Shown here: in pieces, positions 36,275 through 43,600 of the stretch
Layout: every line of letters begins with the position of its first letter
Numbering within the stretch: position 1 is the stretch's first letter
Origin: Clostridium pasteurianum BC1
GTDB lineage: Bacteria > Bacillota > Clostridia > Clostridiales > Clostridiaceae
Assembly: GCF_000389635.1 (NCBI RefSeq)
Contig: NC_021182.1
Location: 2,790,001 to 2,854,000, forward strand
Direction: 5' to 3'
DNA length: 64,000 bases
The notes under the pieces: model-generated
What the model saw: the letters and a program-made list of their open reading frames with translations, nothing else
The model's database searches: none
What the model was told of the DNA's origin: nothing
Program-made: the position numbers and the translations under genes

Positions 36275-36724
36275 TTATTTCTTTTCAACGGATTTGTAAA
36301 ATTTGCAGCTTATACTTTCTTCTTTTCCAAGTATATTCATATACAAATTTAAATTAACAGTTATTAAACTTCCACTATAAAGTGAAATTTTCATATACTG
36401 CTTTTTCTGCGGTACTGTGATGGTAACAATTTCTAATATTTTATTCTGCTTAATAGCTTCACTATTAAGCTTCGCCTCTTCTATGTACACTTCTCCTAAG
36501 TTTAGCATTGATTTTATTTCTTCATCCGATACATTTGATAAGATTTCACTTCTCACTTGATTTACATATACCGTATATTTTTCCATTTGGTCATTATAAG
36601 CTTTCATTTTAACTGTAGAGAGTCTTATAGAAATTCCAGTGATAAACATTAATGTAAATATAGAAAGAGCACACATGACTTCAATAATTGTAAACCCTGC
36701 CTTATTACTCTTTAATTTCTGCAT
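36275..36724 (-). CDS. Minor prepilin (PilV/GspI-like)
   Basis: A 149-residue protein with leader MQKLKSNKAG and hydrophobic helix FTIIEVMCALSIFTLMFITG (cleavage G/F, Glu at +5). The ATG at 36724 is chosen; it overlaps the preceding gene by 20 bases. The C-terminal domain is mixed alpha/beta. It is probably a priming minor pilin or pseudopilin of the type IV pilus assembled by PilB and PilC. Confidence 0.8.
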   Translation of the reverse strand: MQKLKSNKAGFTIIEVMCALSIFTLMFITGISIRLSTVKMKAYNDQMEKYTVYVNQVRSEILSNVSDEEIKSMLNLGEVYIEEAKLNSEAIKQNKILEIVTITVPQKKQYMKISLYSGSLITVNLNLYMNILGKEESISCKFYKSVEKK

Positions 36725-37166
36725 AAGCTGTACCAACCCCTATTGTAATAGTATGATTTTTGCCATTTCTATCTAAATACTTTAAACTGCAAGGTGTAGT
36801 TATCATACCTCTACTGTCAATATAAATTAATTTATCCCATGTTATAACATTATTTTCTTTTATTATGAAGCTTGAAGGCAATTTTAATCTATTTTTTATA
36901 TTAGGCCCTTCATAAACCTTAACTTCATCATTGCCCTTTTGAAAGGAGAGTTCCGCAAAGGACTCCTTAAGTATGCATTCTGCTCTGATATTATTGATAA
37001 AGGAAATCATCTCAGAGTTAAACTGCTTAACTTCTATATCATTTTTTAAAGCTTTATAATTTTTAACCTCTATAAGCATAATACTTGTAATTATAGATAT
37101 AATCGCCATTACAACTAATATTTCAATTAAAGTAAAACCCTTAAATATCAAATTTTTATCATACAT
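36705..37166 (-). CDS. Minor prepilin (GspH/FimT-like)
   Basis: A 153-residue protein with leader MYDKNLIFKG and helix FTLIEILVVMAIISIITSIM (Glu at +5), then a GspH-like beta-rich domain containing NIRAECILKESFAELSF and IYIDSRGMITTPCSLKY. Such proteins sit at the tip of type II or IV pilus fibres. It follows the major pilin gene by 58 bases and overlaps the next minor prepilin. Confidence 0.8.
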   Translation of the reverse strand: MYDKNLIFKGFTLIEILVVMAIISIITSIMLIEVKNYKALKNDIEVKQFNSEMISFINNIRAECILKESFAELSFQKGNDEVKVYEGPNIKNRLKLPSSFIIKENNVITWDKLIYIDSRGMITTPCSLKYLDRNGKNHTITIGVGTAYAEIKE

Positions 37167-37224
37167 ATTTCAATTCTCTCTTATCATTTAATTTTTATTT
37201 AAAGTATGTAAAAATAAAGATTAC

Positions 37225-37608
37225 TTATTTTAATATGCCTAAAGTGAAAGTACTATTATCTCCTCTTACAGTTACTGTATATTTGTCATCGCCAGTATTA
37301 AAATCTGTAGTTATGCTATTGCCATCAGGAGATGGACTTTTAACATCAATATTAATATCATTAATATTCATATCTTCACCTATTGCAGAGGTAACCTCTT
37401 CTTTTGTAAACCTCTCATTATCCGTATACACCCTCATAGCTGATACAAAAATCATTCTGGAAATTTGTTCTGCTTTTGTGGAATTTGCCTTTTTTATATA
37501 GGTTGCATATTTGGGAATTAAAATTCCACTTAAAATAGCTATGATAGCTATAACTATAATCACTTCTATTAGAGTAAAACCTCTTTTTATACTATTAATT
37601 CTAATCAC
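37225..37608 (-). CDS. Type IV pilin-like protein (probable major pilin)
   Basis: A protein of about 127 residues, with IKRGFTLIEVIIVIAIIAIL giving a clear class III signal (G/F, Glu +5) and a short globular domain rich in Asp and Asn. The start is unclear: the GTG at 37608 touches the AGGAGG site, no ATG is available, and an ATT at a normal distance (GGTGATTAGA-ATT) would give leader xNSIKRG. A dispersed repeat ends right beside its upstream edge. Gene order places it as the main fibre subunit, after pilC. Confidence 0.78.
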   Translation of the reverse strand: MIRINSIKRGFTLIEVIIVIAIIAILSGILIPKYATYIKKANSTKAEQISRMIFVSAMRVYTDNERFTKEEVTSAIGEDMNINDINIDVKSPSPDGNSITTDFNTGDDKYTVTVRGDNSTFTLGILK

Positions 37609-37611
37609 CCC

Positions 37612-37771
37612 TCCTAAGGCATCGTAAATAACTAGTAAGCATGTTATTTGAATACTACTACTTCAACAGGACCTTAAGATAGCACCACTATCATCAGAAC
37701 CTATTCCCTTGTATGATTCAAAATATACCTTGCATTTTTGACTTACTATTTATTTTCAGATGTCTAAACTG
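37612..37771 (+). repeat. Dispersed miniature repeat, copy between pilin gene and pilC
   Basis: This shares the AACTAGTAAGCATG, TTCAACAGGACCT, CACTATCATCAGAACCT and CCTTGTATGATTCAAAATA blocks with the copies at 22555, 31345 and 60420. Both ends touch genes: one end the pilin start region, the other the stop region of pilC. It may have removed or changed the original pilin start. Confidence 0.7.
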
Positions 37772-38564
37772 CTTGCATTATTTTTAACATTGGCAGCATT
37801 ACTGAAATTACAACTATACCAACTATAAAAGATAATATTATTATCATAGCCGGTTCTATACTGCTTATAATCTTGCTTAAAATATCTTCTATATCATCAT
37901 CGTATATATCTGCTGCAAGCAGCATCATATCCTCTAAATTGCCAGCTTGTTCTCCTAATGCAATCATAGAAATAGTAAACTTGGGAAATACCTTTAATTT
38001 ATCTATAGTTTCTGCAATACTATTTCCCTTCTGTATATCTACCATTACTTTTTTTAATTCTTTTTCCAGATATGCATTATCTACAACTCTGCTTATTATA
38101 TCTATAGAATTTATTAAATTAGTCCCGCTTTTTTGTAATATTCCAAAGCATCTAGTAAATCTGGAACCCAGAATTTTTTTATAGAAATTTCCCAATATAG
38201 GTATTGATATTTTTACTTTATCAATATATATCTTTACTTTTTCAATATTAAGTGCTTTATATATTAAAAATGCCAAAAATATTATTATAAATATAATACT
38301 TACCCTATTTTCAATTAAAAATTTACTGAAATTCATAAGTATCATTGAATATATAGGAAGATCCTGTCCAAGGCTCTTAAATGTATCTCTAAACATTGGA
38401 ATAACGTTAATTTCCAAATAAAAAAATATTGTCCCAGATGTAATTAATAATATTATTGGATATACCATTGCAGATTTAAAGCTTCTTTTAATTTTAAATT
38501 CCTTAAGATAATATTTAGACATACTTTTTAATATCACGTCTAAATTTCCAGATTGTTCACCTAT
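37764..38564 (-). pseudogene. pilC: pilC, 3' part (split by transposon)
   Basis: Encodes the C-terminal two thirds of the polytopic platform protein PilC/GspF, beginning in-frame with IGEQSGNLDVILKSMSKYYL, the conserved GExSGxL motif, followed by three membrane spans and the second GspF repeat (GEQAGNLEDMM). The matching 5' part lies 13.46 kb away at 52024-52419. Joining ...MEMIN and IGEQSG restores a continuous reading frame. There is no start codon with a ribosome-binding site at the break; an internal ATG (MSKYYLKEF) could at most give a fragment. I infer a non-functional gene unless the transposon excises. Confidence 0.9.
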
Positions 38565-38824
38565 AGAATATATCTAGTCCACACTCGCTACAACTCCATA
38601 TATAACTAACTTTATACATTGACTACATATAGTTAATGTATATATCAATATTATGTAATAAATTTAATTTTTTACATAAAGGAATTATGATAATAAATAT
38701 TATTACTTATCCCAAATACTACAAAAATTAATATTATTTGTTCATATTTTTTCAATTTATTAACATAATTTAAAGGATTTTAATATTTTTTGTAGAAATA
38801 TTATATTGAAAGGTGGTGGTAATT

Positions 38825-39040
38825 TTGGCAAAAATAAAAGATATAAAAATAGTCTGCACTCATTGTGGTACAAAAATACCTTCCCCAATATTCTTTGGTG
38901 ATACACAATCATTAGCAACTTCAACAATGACAGGAAATACAATGACTTGTCCAACTTGCGGAAGACCTACTGGTTGTAATAAAGAGAATATGCTTGTTGT
39001 CACTGAAGAAGGCACTATAAAAGGTTCTGAAATTCATTAA
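38825..39040 (+). CDS. Small zinc-ribbon protein
   Basis: A 71-residue protein with two CxxC pairs (CTHCG and CPTCGRPTGC), a likely zinc ribbon, and a short strand-rich tail. The start is a TTG at 38825, eight bases after AAGGTGGTGG. It is the first gene inside the transposon's left end. Similar small zinc-ribbon proteins are common on firmicute mobile elements; no function is known to me. Confidence 0.7.
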   Translation: MAKIKDIKIVCTHCGTKIPSPIFFGDTQSLATSTMTGNTMTCPTCGRPTGCNKENMLVVTEEGTIKGSEIH

Positions 39041-39042
39041 CT

Positions 39043-39076
39043 TTAAAAAGCATATGTTCAAAACATATGCTTTTAC
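39043..39076. terminator. Bidirectional terminator between two small cargo genes
   Basis: The stem AAAAGCATATG/CATATGCTTTT (about 39046-39074) separates the converging zinc-ribbon gene and the 49-residue gene. Confidence 0.75.
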
Positions 39077-39080
39077 CAAT

Positions 39081-39230
39081 TTAGTTATTATCAAATAAGA
39101 ATAAACAGTTCTTTATAATACTCTTATCATTTCCAATAATTCTATTATTTTCATCGAATTGAATATTTTCTAATACAATACTTGTTTTATCATCGTTATT
39201 AGTTATGATATATTTTAAATTATTTTCCAT
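39081..39230 (-). CDS. Small protein, 49 residues
   Basis: The frame MENNLKYIITNNDDKTSIVL continues to a short helix and FDNN end. A strong ribosome-binding site GGGGGTGAG lies six bases before the ATG. It converges on the zinc-ribbon gene. The composition (two beta strands, one helix) suggests a small folded domain. No family recognised. Confidence 0.6.
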   Translation of the reverse strand: MENNLKYIITNNDDKTSIVLENIQFDENNRIIGNDKSIIKNCLFLFDNN

Positions 39231-39285
39231 AAACTCACCCCCATATTTTATTAATTTACTTCACTTAGAATTCAAAGTAATAAAA

Positions 39286-39326
39286 TTAATTTTTTACATA
39301 ATAAAAGAGCGATTGAATTCGCTCTT
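39286..39326 (-). terminator. Module-boundary motif with hairpin (copy 2)
   Basis: ATTAATTTTTTACATAA followed by the stem AAGAGCG/CGCTCTT (39305-39311/39320-39326). The same motif-plus-hairpin arrangement recurs at 40532, 42421 and 43551. A second small stem (ACCTTC/GAAGGT, 39421-39440) with a T-tract on the minus strand ends the Ntn-hydrolase operon itself. Confidence 0.5.
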
Positions 39327-39453
39327 AATTAAATTTAATATCTAATATTATTTTTACTTTATTATTTAGATCTGTTAAAGCCACATATTAATTTTTATAT
39401 AATTTTGGACAAAGTAAAAGACCTTCATTAATTTGAAGGTTAATTTTATACTT

Positions 39454-40119
39454 TTATGGATTTAATACTTTATGTTTTATCCATTTAGTATAATCTTTAG
39501 TTATAACCAATATATCTATTGCTCCTCCACATGTAGCTAATCCACTAGTAAATCTTTGTGTTTTGCATGTCAAATCAACCATGAATTCTGCTAAATCAAT
39601 TCCATCTTTTAATTGCATAAAATTCCAATCAAATTGTAAATGATTATCTCCTAAAAGTAATTTTTGTAAAATGTCTTGTTCTCCATGCCACGTGGCCGCC
39701 CAAACTGTTTTCTCATTAGAATCAATATTTATTCTAGTAATTTCCTTGTTAATTATTACATAAATATATTGTACATCATTTAAGTATCCACATACATGGT
39801 AAATAACACCATCTCCGTGATTAGACATTGTATAATCTTTTAATTTTATAGCTATAGAACATACATCATCTTGTTTCTCAACTTTTTCAATTTCAAAACT
39901 TCTTATAAAATCTCCAACAGATTTTCCGCTTATTGTTGCATTTCCACAACATGATATACCTATTAAATTATCTTTTATTAGAAAAATTTTTTGAGAATTA
40001 TCGCTTAAAGTATGTCTATCTATTATTCCACTATCGTTATGTTTAGTAGTTCCAGTCAATCTACTATCAGCAGACATTATAATTCCTTCTGGAATAAATA
40101 CCGTTGCAACTATTGACAT
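39454..40119 (-). CDS. Proteasome-like Ntn hydrolase
   Basis: A 221-residue protein matching the start of proteasome beta/HslV subunits: SIVATVFIPEGIIMSADSR aligns with the TTIVAxxxxDGVVLAADxR pattern and NSQKIFLIKDNLIGISCCG with the KIxxIxDxIxxxxAG motif. The start at 40119 (after GAGGTGATATTT) leaves Ser2 as the probable N-terminal nucleophile once Met is removed. The following residues keep the alpha-beta-beta-alpha pattern. It may be a peptidase or amidohydrolase; no unfoldase partner is nearby. It forms an operon with a 66-residue protein. A role in defence or in maturing another cargo protein is only a guess. Confidence 0.7.
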   Translation of the reverse strand: MSIVATVFIPEGIIMSADSRLTGTTKHNDSGIIDRHTLSDNSQKIFLIKDNLIGISCCGNATISGKSVGDFIRSFEIEKVEKQDDVCSIAIKLKDYTMSNHGDGVIYHVCGYLNDVQYIYVIINKEITRINIDSNEKTVWAATWHGEQDILQKLLLGDNHLQFDWNFMQLKDGIDLAEFMVDLTCKTQRFTSGLATCGGAIDILVITKDYTKWIKHKVLNP

Positions 40120-40152
40120 AAATATCACCTCTTTCTAAGGTGATATTCTACA

Positions 40153-40353
40153 TTATTGTCTTATTTCCTCTTTTACTACAAAATCTATACTAATTGTATT
40201 ATTACTATTAGCTGTCCCTCCAATTTCTCTTAAATATCCTATACTTTGTAATTTATTTAAAATTTCAGATATTTTATATCCATTTTCTATATTGAATATG
40301 TGTATCGTTAAATTTACATTATTATCTTCTTTATTTTCTACTATATAATCCAT
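40153..40353 (-). CDS. Small partner of the Ntn hydrolase
   Basis: A 66-residue protein with an excellent GGAGGT ribosome-binding site. The pattern is strand (NLTIHIFNI), helix (YKISEILNKLQSIGYLR), strand (TISIDFVVKEE), so a small alpha/beta fold. It is the first gene of the two-gene operon, 33 bases before the hydrolase start. It could be a substrate, inhibitor or assembly partner. No family recognised. Confidence 0.55.
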   Translation of the reverse strand: MDYIVENKEDNNVNLTIHIFNIENGYKISEILNKLQSIGYLREIGGTANSNNTISIDFVVKEEIRQ

Positions 40354-40531
40354 TTATTTAACCTCCTCTTTAAAATTTCCATTATTAATTTCTAAACTTA
40401 CTCAATCTCAAACTATCATAAGTTCCATATACAATTTACCTTATAACTCCATGAATTATCCATCATATTTTTTATATTCTTTTCAGTTTACATTTTACAT
40501 ATGATATATTCCTTTAATCCAATAGTAAATA

Positions 40532-40580
40532 AAAATTTTTTGCACAACAAAATAACCTATCATCATCAAATAATAGGTTA
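40532..40580 (-). terminator. Module-boundary motif with hairpin (copy 3), uppS side
   Basis: AATTTTTTGCACAACAAAAT precedes the stem ATAACCTAT/ATAGGTTAT (about 40551-40580). It is nearly identical to the hairpin at 42441-42470. It lies downstream of the uppS-like gene on the minus strand. Confidence 0.5.
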
Positions 40581-40649
40581 TAAATTCGTAATTTAAGAAT
40601 ATTGTGCAAAAATTTACAGTTTAATAAACTTGCCATTATACTCACTAAA

Positions 40650-41363
40650 TTACTCAATTACATTGCCATATCTTCTATCTCTTTTAGAAAAATCATAAAT
40701 TGCTTTTCCCAAATCATCTTTTTTAAAATCTGGCCATAATACATCAGTGAAATATAATTCTGTGTAAGCCATTTCCCAAAGTAAAAAATTAGATAATCTT
40801 TTTTCTCCGCCCGTTCTAATAAATAAATCTGGTTCAGGAATATCAGTTGTATCCAGGTGTGAAGCAAACAAATCTTCATTAATTATTGAAACATCTATCT
40901 TGTTATTTAAACATTCTAATGCTATTTTTTTAGTTGTACGTATAATTTCATCTTTTCCACCATAATTTAATGCAAGTTGAAATTTTAGTCCTGTACAATT
41001 TGCTGTTGCCTTCTCTAAATTATTTATTAAACTTTGAAATTCATTATCCAATTTTTTGACATTGCCTATTATTTTTACTTGCATATTATTATTTATTGAC
41101 ATTTTAACAATTTTATTCAAATATTCCTTCAATAAATTCATCAATCCTTCAACTTCATCTTTCGGACGACTCCAATTTTCTGTTGAAAAAGCATAGACTG
41201 TCAAATATTCTACTCCTAAATCATATGTATCTTTGCATATATTTTCTAATGTTTTGCTACCTTGTCTATGTCCGAACGTTCTTGGCATGAATCTTTTTTT
41301 TGCCCAACGTCCATTTCCATCCATCATAATTGCAATATGTTTTGGAATTTTTATAGTATCCAT
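40650..41363 (-). CDS. UppS-like cis-prenyltransferase on the transposon
   Basis: A 237-residue protein with the complete set of undecaprenyl diphosphate synthase motifs: MMDGNGRWAKKR (catalytic Asp), FGHRQGSKTLENI, YLTVYAFSTENWSRPKDEVEGLM, and RTGGEKRLSNFLLWEMAYTELYF. The family makes the C55 carrier lipid for cell-wall polymers from farnesyl diphosphate and isopentenyl diphosphate. The chromosomal uppS is normally between frr and cdsA, so this is an extra copy. An intact active site suggests real activity. It could replace the host enzyme under attack or make a different chain. It lies 120 bases after a small RNA candidate. Confidence 0.9.
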   Translation of the reverse strand: MDTIKIPKHIAIMMDGNGRWAKKRFMPRTFGHRQGSKTLENICKDTYDLGVEYLTVYAFSTENWSRPKDEVEGLMNLLKEYLNKIVKMSINNNMQVKIIGNVKKLDNEFQSLINNLEKATANCTGLKFQLALNYGGKDEIIRTTKKIALECLNNKIDVSIINEDLFASHLDTTDIPEPDLFIRTGGEKRLSNFLLWEMAYTELYFTDVLWPDFKKDDLGKAIYDFSKRDRRYGNVIE

Positions 41364-41483
41364 CAGTTATATTCCTCCATCGAGCATTTTATATAAATAA
41401 TCTTTATTTCGCCTTAATTATACCATTGCGATTAAATATGTGTAAATTATACCATATTTTTAGTTATAATTATTTATTTAAAT

Positions 41484-41672
41484 ATAAAAAACACCCCGAA
41501 ATTAATCGGAGTGCTTGTTTGCATTAATTAACTTAAAATGAGTGAAGACCTATGCTAAAAGCATAAGTCTTATAAGTTTAAATACCATAGAGTAACTATC
41601 CAGTTCACCTTAGTGCTGAAAAATTATTTTCCCTATGTGAACATACAAAAGTATGTTTAAGTAATTTTCTTT
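41484..41672 (-). ncRNA. Candidate small RNA (about 189 nt) between pemK-like gene and uppS
   Basis: On the minus strand TTGACA (41707-41702), a 17-bp spacer and TACAAT (41684-41679) form a near-consensus promoter overlapping the end of the PemK-like gene. A GC-rich stem with one G-U pair (CACTCCGA/TCGGGGTG) followed by six T ends the transcript at about 41484. Between them are hairpins AACATAC-TTTT-GTATGTT and AACTTA..AAGAC-TTATGC/GCATAG-GTCTT..TAAGTT. No reading frame is present. It can be a free RNA or the leader of uppS if termination is conditional. I cannot match it to a known family. Confidence 0.6.
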
Positions 41673-41703
41673 ACTTCTATTGTATGTGATTTTTTTTGTT
41701 TTG

Positions 41704-42252
41704 TCAAATATTTATTCCTAAACTAATTTTTAATTTCATATCAATCTCGTTCATTTTTGTATCACCAATATATCCAATTTCATCAATTAATCTATTCTTA
41801 CTAATATTATGCACATGCTCAGTTTTAATTATAGATTTCTTAGTCAAATTTTTATGGTCTATTTCAACATGTGTACCTAATATCCTTTTAGGAACACCTT
41901 TTGAATCAATAGCATCCGTTAAGGGAATAATAATAACAGTATTACTTGTGATATTAGCAACACCATCTTGAACAACTAACACAGGTCTATACCCATTTTG
42001 CTCACTGCCAATATTTCTTCCTAATTTAGCATAATAAATATACCCACGTTTGACATGTCTTGGTTTTCCTGTTTTTCTAAATGATGTTTTATATTTTTGA
42101 TTTCTTAGTACTTCTTGATGTGATAAGATAATTTTTTCTTTAGTCCACTTTAAAATCGGCATAGCCGTATCGACATTACTTTTATCTATTATATTAGTAA
42201 TCTCAGTTAACAAATTATCTACAATCTGTTTTTTTGATATGTGTTTTGGCAT
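41704..42252 (-). CDS. PemK/MazF-like protein with N-terminal extension
   Basis: A 182-residue protein. The C-terminal 115 residues show the PemK/MazF core: VKRGYIYYAKLGRNIGSEQNGYRPVLVVQ and ITSNTVIIIPLTDA, typical of endoribonuclease toxins. The N-terminal 65 residues (helical, with AMPILKWTKEKIILSHQ) are an extension absent from standalone toxins. No antitoxin gene lies beside it, so the extension or the downstream RNA might control it, or the protein may not be toxic. Targets are unknown. Confidence 0.75.
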   Translation of the reverse strand: MPKHISKKQIVDNLLTEITNIIDKSNVDTAMPILKWTKEKIILSHQEVLRNQKYKTSFRKTGKPRHVKRGYIYYAKLGRNIGSEQNGYRPVLVVQDGVANITSNTVIIIPLTDAIDSKGVPKRILGTHVEIDHKNLTKKSIIKTEHVHNISKNRLIDEIGYIGDTKMNEIDMKLKISLGINI

Positions 42253-42336
42253 ACTATTTTCTCCCCACCTTTATAACTATTGTCTTATTATACCACAATT
42301 TGTTATAAGATGAAAGATTTTGGCATCTCTATCATT

Positions 42337-42470
42337 TATTATCTAGTCCCACATCAACTACAATTTTTAAAATATTTATTCTATTCGCTACTACCTATAC
42401 TCAATGTAAATATAGTTAATTTAATTTTTTGCATATAAATAACCTATTATCTGGTGATAATAGGTTATAA
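42337..42470. repeat. Internal copy of the transposon's left end, with boundary motif and hairpin (copy 4)
   Basis: From 42340 the sequence TATCTAGTCCCACA-CAACTACAA ... CAATGTAAATATAGTTAA-TTTAATTTTTTGCATA follows the transposon's left end (38571-38680: TATCTAGTCCACA ... CTACAACT ... TATAGTTAATG ... TTTAATTTTTTACATA) in the same orientation and order. A hairpin ATAACCTATTAT/ATAATAGGTTAT follows at 42441-42470. I read it as a former element end that is now internal. Confidence 0.65.
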
Positions 42471-42510
42471 TTAAAAGATTCTTAGCTAAAATATTTTATT
42501 CCGTAATTTT

Positions 42511-42795
42511 TTATTTTAAATCATTTTTGATTTTCATAGCTTTATTAAAATCATCTTTATAAACTGAAGTTTTAGCCCATATTTGTTTATATGGAACTAC
42601 TTTAGCTACTTGAGGATAGACTTTATCTACAACTGGAATATTATATATTCCTAAACTTTGAATACCGAATAAAATCACTCCTACAAAAAATATTAATACA
42701 ATAAATTTACCTATAGACGCCACAATTCTTATAAAAATATAAAATAAAATTAAAGCAATAAAAACTGATATAACTGTATTTGTATTAATGCTCAT
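42511..42795 (-). CDS. Small membrane protein, 94 residues
   Basis: Two hydrophobic segments (TVISVFIALILFYIFIRIV, residues 8-26, and IGKFIVLIFFVGVILFGI, residues 28-45) followed by a soluble C-terminal tail with PVVDKVYPQVAKVVPYKQIW. A good GGGGAGTATTG ribosome-binding region precedes the ATG. It lies just inside the second cargo block. No family recognised; small two-span proteins of this kind can be holin-like or sensors, with no evidence for either. Confidence 0.6.
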   Translation of the reverse strand: MSINTNTVISVFIALILFYIFIRIVASIGKFIVLIFFVGVILFGIQSLGIYNIPVVDKVYPQVAKVVPYKQIWAKTSVYKDDFNKAMKIKNDLK

Positions 42796-43005
42796 TCAAT
42801 ACTCCCCTTTTATAATTATTATTTATTATTACAATAAATATATTATAAATTATACCATATCATATCTTTTAAGACTTTTAACATTATCAATATCTATTCA
42901 TTATTTATATATGATTTTAACAAAATATTCATATTAGTATTTCATAATTTACTAAAATCATATATAATATTACATAATATTAGTATTTTACAAAGGAGTG
43001 TTAAA

Positions 43006-43521
43006 ATGAAAAACTCAACAAATATTACCATAAGACAAAAATCACTTAGAATTATTATTAGTTGCATTATTGTAATTGGAATGCTCGGATTATTTAGTAG
43101 TTGTGGTAGTTCTAGTAATACAGATAATAGTGCTAATAATACAGCAAATGCAGTTACAAATTCCTCAAATAGTACAAATTCATACACATCAAATGAAAAT
43201 TCTAATAATACTTCTACAAATGATAGTGGACAATCTACTTCAACCACTACTAAAGATTCAAGTAATAATAATCAACAATCTCAACCACAAGTACAATCAG
43301 CACCTGTACAGTCCAAGCCTGAAACTACACCGCAACCACCAACAACACCATCAGTATCAAGCGAAGATAGTACAATTGTATATTATGTACCAGGAAGTAA
43401 AGTATATCATTTAAGTAAATCAGATGGTACTTTAAGTAGAAGTAAAAATATACAAAGTATGACTTTAAAAGAAGCTTTAGCTCAAGGTATGCATCAATCT
43501 CAATCTAAAGCTGATCAATAA
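43006..43521 (+). CDS. Lipoprotein paralogue with cysteine-less C-terminal domain
   Basis: A 171-residue precursor with lipobox FSSC (Cys32), a long Asn/Ser/Thr then Gln/Pro-rich linker, and a final domain IVYYVPGSKVYHLSKSDGTLSRSKN. It matches the protein at 8903-9349 in the signal peptide (SLRIIISCIIVIGMLGLFSSCG versus SRIITACIIAVGIVSLFSGCG) and in the C-terminal module, but not in the linker. The related clostridial module normally carries cysteines (as in SxxCxxL and CxxC) that are missing in both. It is the only plus-strand gene in the middle of the cargo. The function is unknown. Confidence 0.75.
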   Translation: MKNSTNITIRQKSLRIIISCIIVIGMLGLFSSCGSSSNTDNSANNTANAVTNSSNSTNSYTSNENSNNTSTNDSGQSTSTTTKDSSNNNQQSQPQVQSAPVQSKPETTPQPPTTPSVSSEDSTIVYYVPGSKVYHLSKSDGTLSRSKNIQSMTLKEALAQGMHQSQSKADQ

Positions 43522-43550
43522 TCTAAAATTTATATTTTAGTAATTTTATA

Positions 43551-43600
43551 ATTAATTTTTGCATGATAAAAGAGAGATATTAAATTATCTCTCTTTTATC
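43551..43600 (-). terminator. Module-boundary motif with hairpin (copy 5)
   Basis: ATTAATTTTTGCATGATAAA is followed by the perfect stem GATAAAAGAGAGATA-family arms (about 43565-43576/43588-43599), which overlaps the end of the EVE-like gene and separates it from the converging lipoprotein gene. Confidence 0.55.

Noticed and set aside
40658-40879. Second minus-strand frame of 73 codons inside uppS
   Set aside because: It is an out-of-frame shadow of the conserved UppS C-terminal region.
42942-43414. Frames on both strands over the second lipoprotein gene
   Set aside because: They are by-products of the repetitive linker; only the plus-strand frame with lipobox and ribosome-binding site is credible.
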